Source: CAWAYH01 sp963786195
GTDB lineage: Bacteria; Acidobacteriota; Vicinamibacteria; Vicinamibacterales; 2-12-FULL-66-21
Length of the DNA: 64,000 nt
Assembly (NCBI GenBank): GCA_963786195.1
Contig: CAWAYH010000011.1
Coordinates: 434,001-498,000 of the forward strand
Direction: 5' to 3'
The notes beneath the pieces were generated by a model. That model searched no databases and had not been told where the DNA came from. It saw nothing but the letters and a program-made list of their open reading frames with translations. The translations under genes and the position numbers were made by a program. Each line of letters begins with the position of its first letter. The first letter of the stretch is position 1. Below, piece after piece: positions 63,129-64,000 of the stretch.

Positions 63129-64000
63129 TCCTGCTCGAGGGTTCGTTCACACGTCCCGACCGCGTCATCCTCATCGTTCTCGACAGCGTTGGCGTCGGGG
63201 AGTTGCCCGATGCGGCTGCGTACGGTGACGAGGGAAGCGACACCGTCGGGAACATCTCGCGCCAGGTGCCTCTGCATCTGCCGTCGCTTCGGCGGCTGGG
63301 ACTGCCGCGTGTCGCATACGTCAAGGACATGGCGCCGATCGCGGATCCGCTCGGCGCCTTCGGCCGCATGGCCGAGGCCTCGCCTGGCAAGGACTCGGTC
63401 ACGGGCCACTGGGAGATCGCAGGGCTCGTCCTGGATCAACCGTTCCCCGTGTTCCCGAATGGTTTTCCCGCGGACGTGATGCGAGAGTTCGAGGACCGTA
63501 TCGGGAGCGGCACGCTAGGGAACAAGGCCGCGTCGGGCACGGCGATCATCGATGAGCTCGGCCCGGAGCACATGCGAACCGGCCAGCCGATCGTCTACAC
63601 GTCCGCGGACAGCGTCTTCCAGATCGCCGCGCACGAGGATGTTGTGCCCATCGATCGGCTCTACGCCCTGTGCGAGATCGCGTATGAGCTGGTTGTCGTC
63701 GGCCGCGGCGTCGGCCGGGTGATTGCCCGGCCGTTCGTGGGCGCTCCCGGCAGCTTCTCGCGGACGTCGAACCGGCGCGACTTCGCGATGAAGCCGTACG
63801 CGGCGACGCTCCTGGACCGTCTGGAGGCGGCCGGCCACCCCGTGGTCGCGATTGGCAAGATCGAGGACCTCTTTGCGGGCCAGGGTGTGACGAGCGCCGT
63901 GCACACGTCGAGCGACCAGCACGGCATGGACGAGGTCGAGGGAGCGATGGGCCGCACGCCACGCGGGCTGATCTTCACAAACCTCGTCGACTCCGACACG
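63125..64000 (+). CDS. deoB: phosphopentomutase DeoB, 3'-truncated by the window
   Basis: Interconverts ribose-1- and ribose-5-phosphate (and deoxy forms). Open from the end of hfq to the window edge. RVILIVLDSVGVGELPDAAA with the metal Asp, GDEGSDTVGNISRQVPLHLP, SPGKDSVTGHWEIAGLVLDQ with the phosphorylated Thr, YTSADSVFQIAAHEDVVPID, APGSFSRTSNRRDFAMKPYA and VAIGKIEDLFAGQGVTSAVH. No ATG, GTG or TTG lies in frame near the expected start. CTG 63125 (CTGA overlapping the hfq stop) or CTG 63131 are the only near candidates. Confidence 0.93.
   Translation, partial: MILLEGSFTRPDRVILIVLDSVGVGELPDAAAYGDEGSDTVGNISRQVPLHLPSLRRLGLPRVAYVKDMAPIADPLGAFGRMAEASPGKDSVTGHWEIAGLVLDQPFPVFPNGFPADVMREFEDRIGSGTLGNKAASGTAIIDELGPEHMRTGQPIVYTSADSVFQIAAHEDVVPIDRLYALCEIAYELVVVGRGVGRVIARPFVGAPGSFSRTSNRRDFAMKPYAATLLDRLEAAGHPVVAIGKIEDLFAGQGVTSAVHTSSDQHGMDEVEGAMGRTPRGLIFTNLVDSDT

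Overview
The window is 64 kb of high-GC, gene-dense bacterial chromosome, mostly in short plus-strand operons with stop/start overlaps. It looks like an Acidobacteriota genome, probably class Vicinamibacteria. This is inferred from a dnaK-dnaJ-hspR operon, a futalosine-type menaquinone cluster, Gram-negative envelope genes (BamA, Skp-like, LpxA, LpxI, LolCD, TonB, Lnt), a FecR/tryptophan-rich surface protein, and many short repeat hairpins between genes. I saw no rRNA, tRNA, CRISPR array, prophage or insertion sequence with a transposase.

Layout. 1-5.1 kb: 3' part of birA, coaX, an unknown gene, a broken rlmD-like methyltransferase, a badly broken secreted-protein gene, and a broken class-I glutamine amidotransferase on the minus strand behind argS. 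7.2-15.2 kb: an unknown protein, a TPR protein, nfeD plus slipin, a SPOR protein, lnt, and prfB with its programmed +1 frameshift. 15.5-19.8 kb (minus): FecR/tryptophan-rich protein and PBP1A, both frameshifted. 20-26.5 kb: dnaK, a dnaJ-like gene whose J-domain reads HPG rather than HPD, hspR, a sigma-70 factor, a DnaC-like ATPase, hemW. 26.5-35.5 kb: a small secreted protein, an outer-membrane barrel, an acyl-CoA dehydrogenase-meaB-mce group, an MBL hydrolase, mtnP, a PfkB kinase, four small membrane proteins, an enoyl-CoA hydratase. 35.5-42.2 kb: ribH, nusB, lysS, lolC, lolD, ridA, a small periplasmic protein, an acyl-CoA dehydrogenase. 42.5-52.5 kb: clpC, bamA, skp-like, a fabZ-lpxA fusion, lpxI, a Gfo/Idh/MocA oxidoreductase. 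52.6-60.7 kb: ubiD-like, an MqnE-like protein with no cysteine, mqnA, mqnC, an amidohydrolase, ubiA-like, ubiX, ubiE-like. This is one menaquinone cluster. 60.9-64 kb: tonB, a 30-residue membrane peptide, miaA, hfq, deoB (cut by the window end).

Three things stand out. First, the menaquinone cluster has a protein with MqnE end regions that has lost the whole radical-SAM cysteine motif and carries an apparent repeat insertion read in frame. Second, the window has at least five families of short palindromic or tandem repeats. One occurs in three copies with a compensatory base-pair change, and in one copy a different repeat lies in the loop of its hairpin. Repeats also supply the C-terminal codons of three proteins. 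Third, about nine genes are interrupted by single-base frameshifts, including genes expected to be essential (birA, lolD), so part of this damage is probably sequence error.
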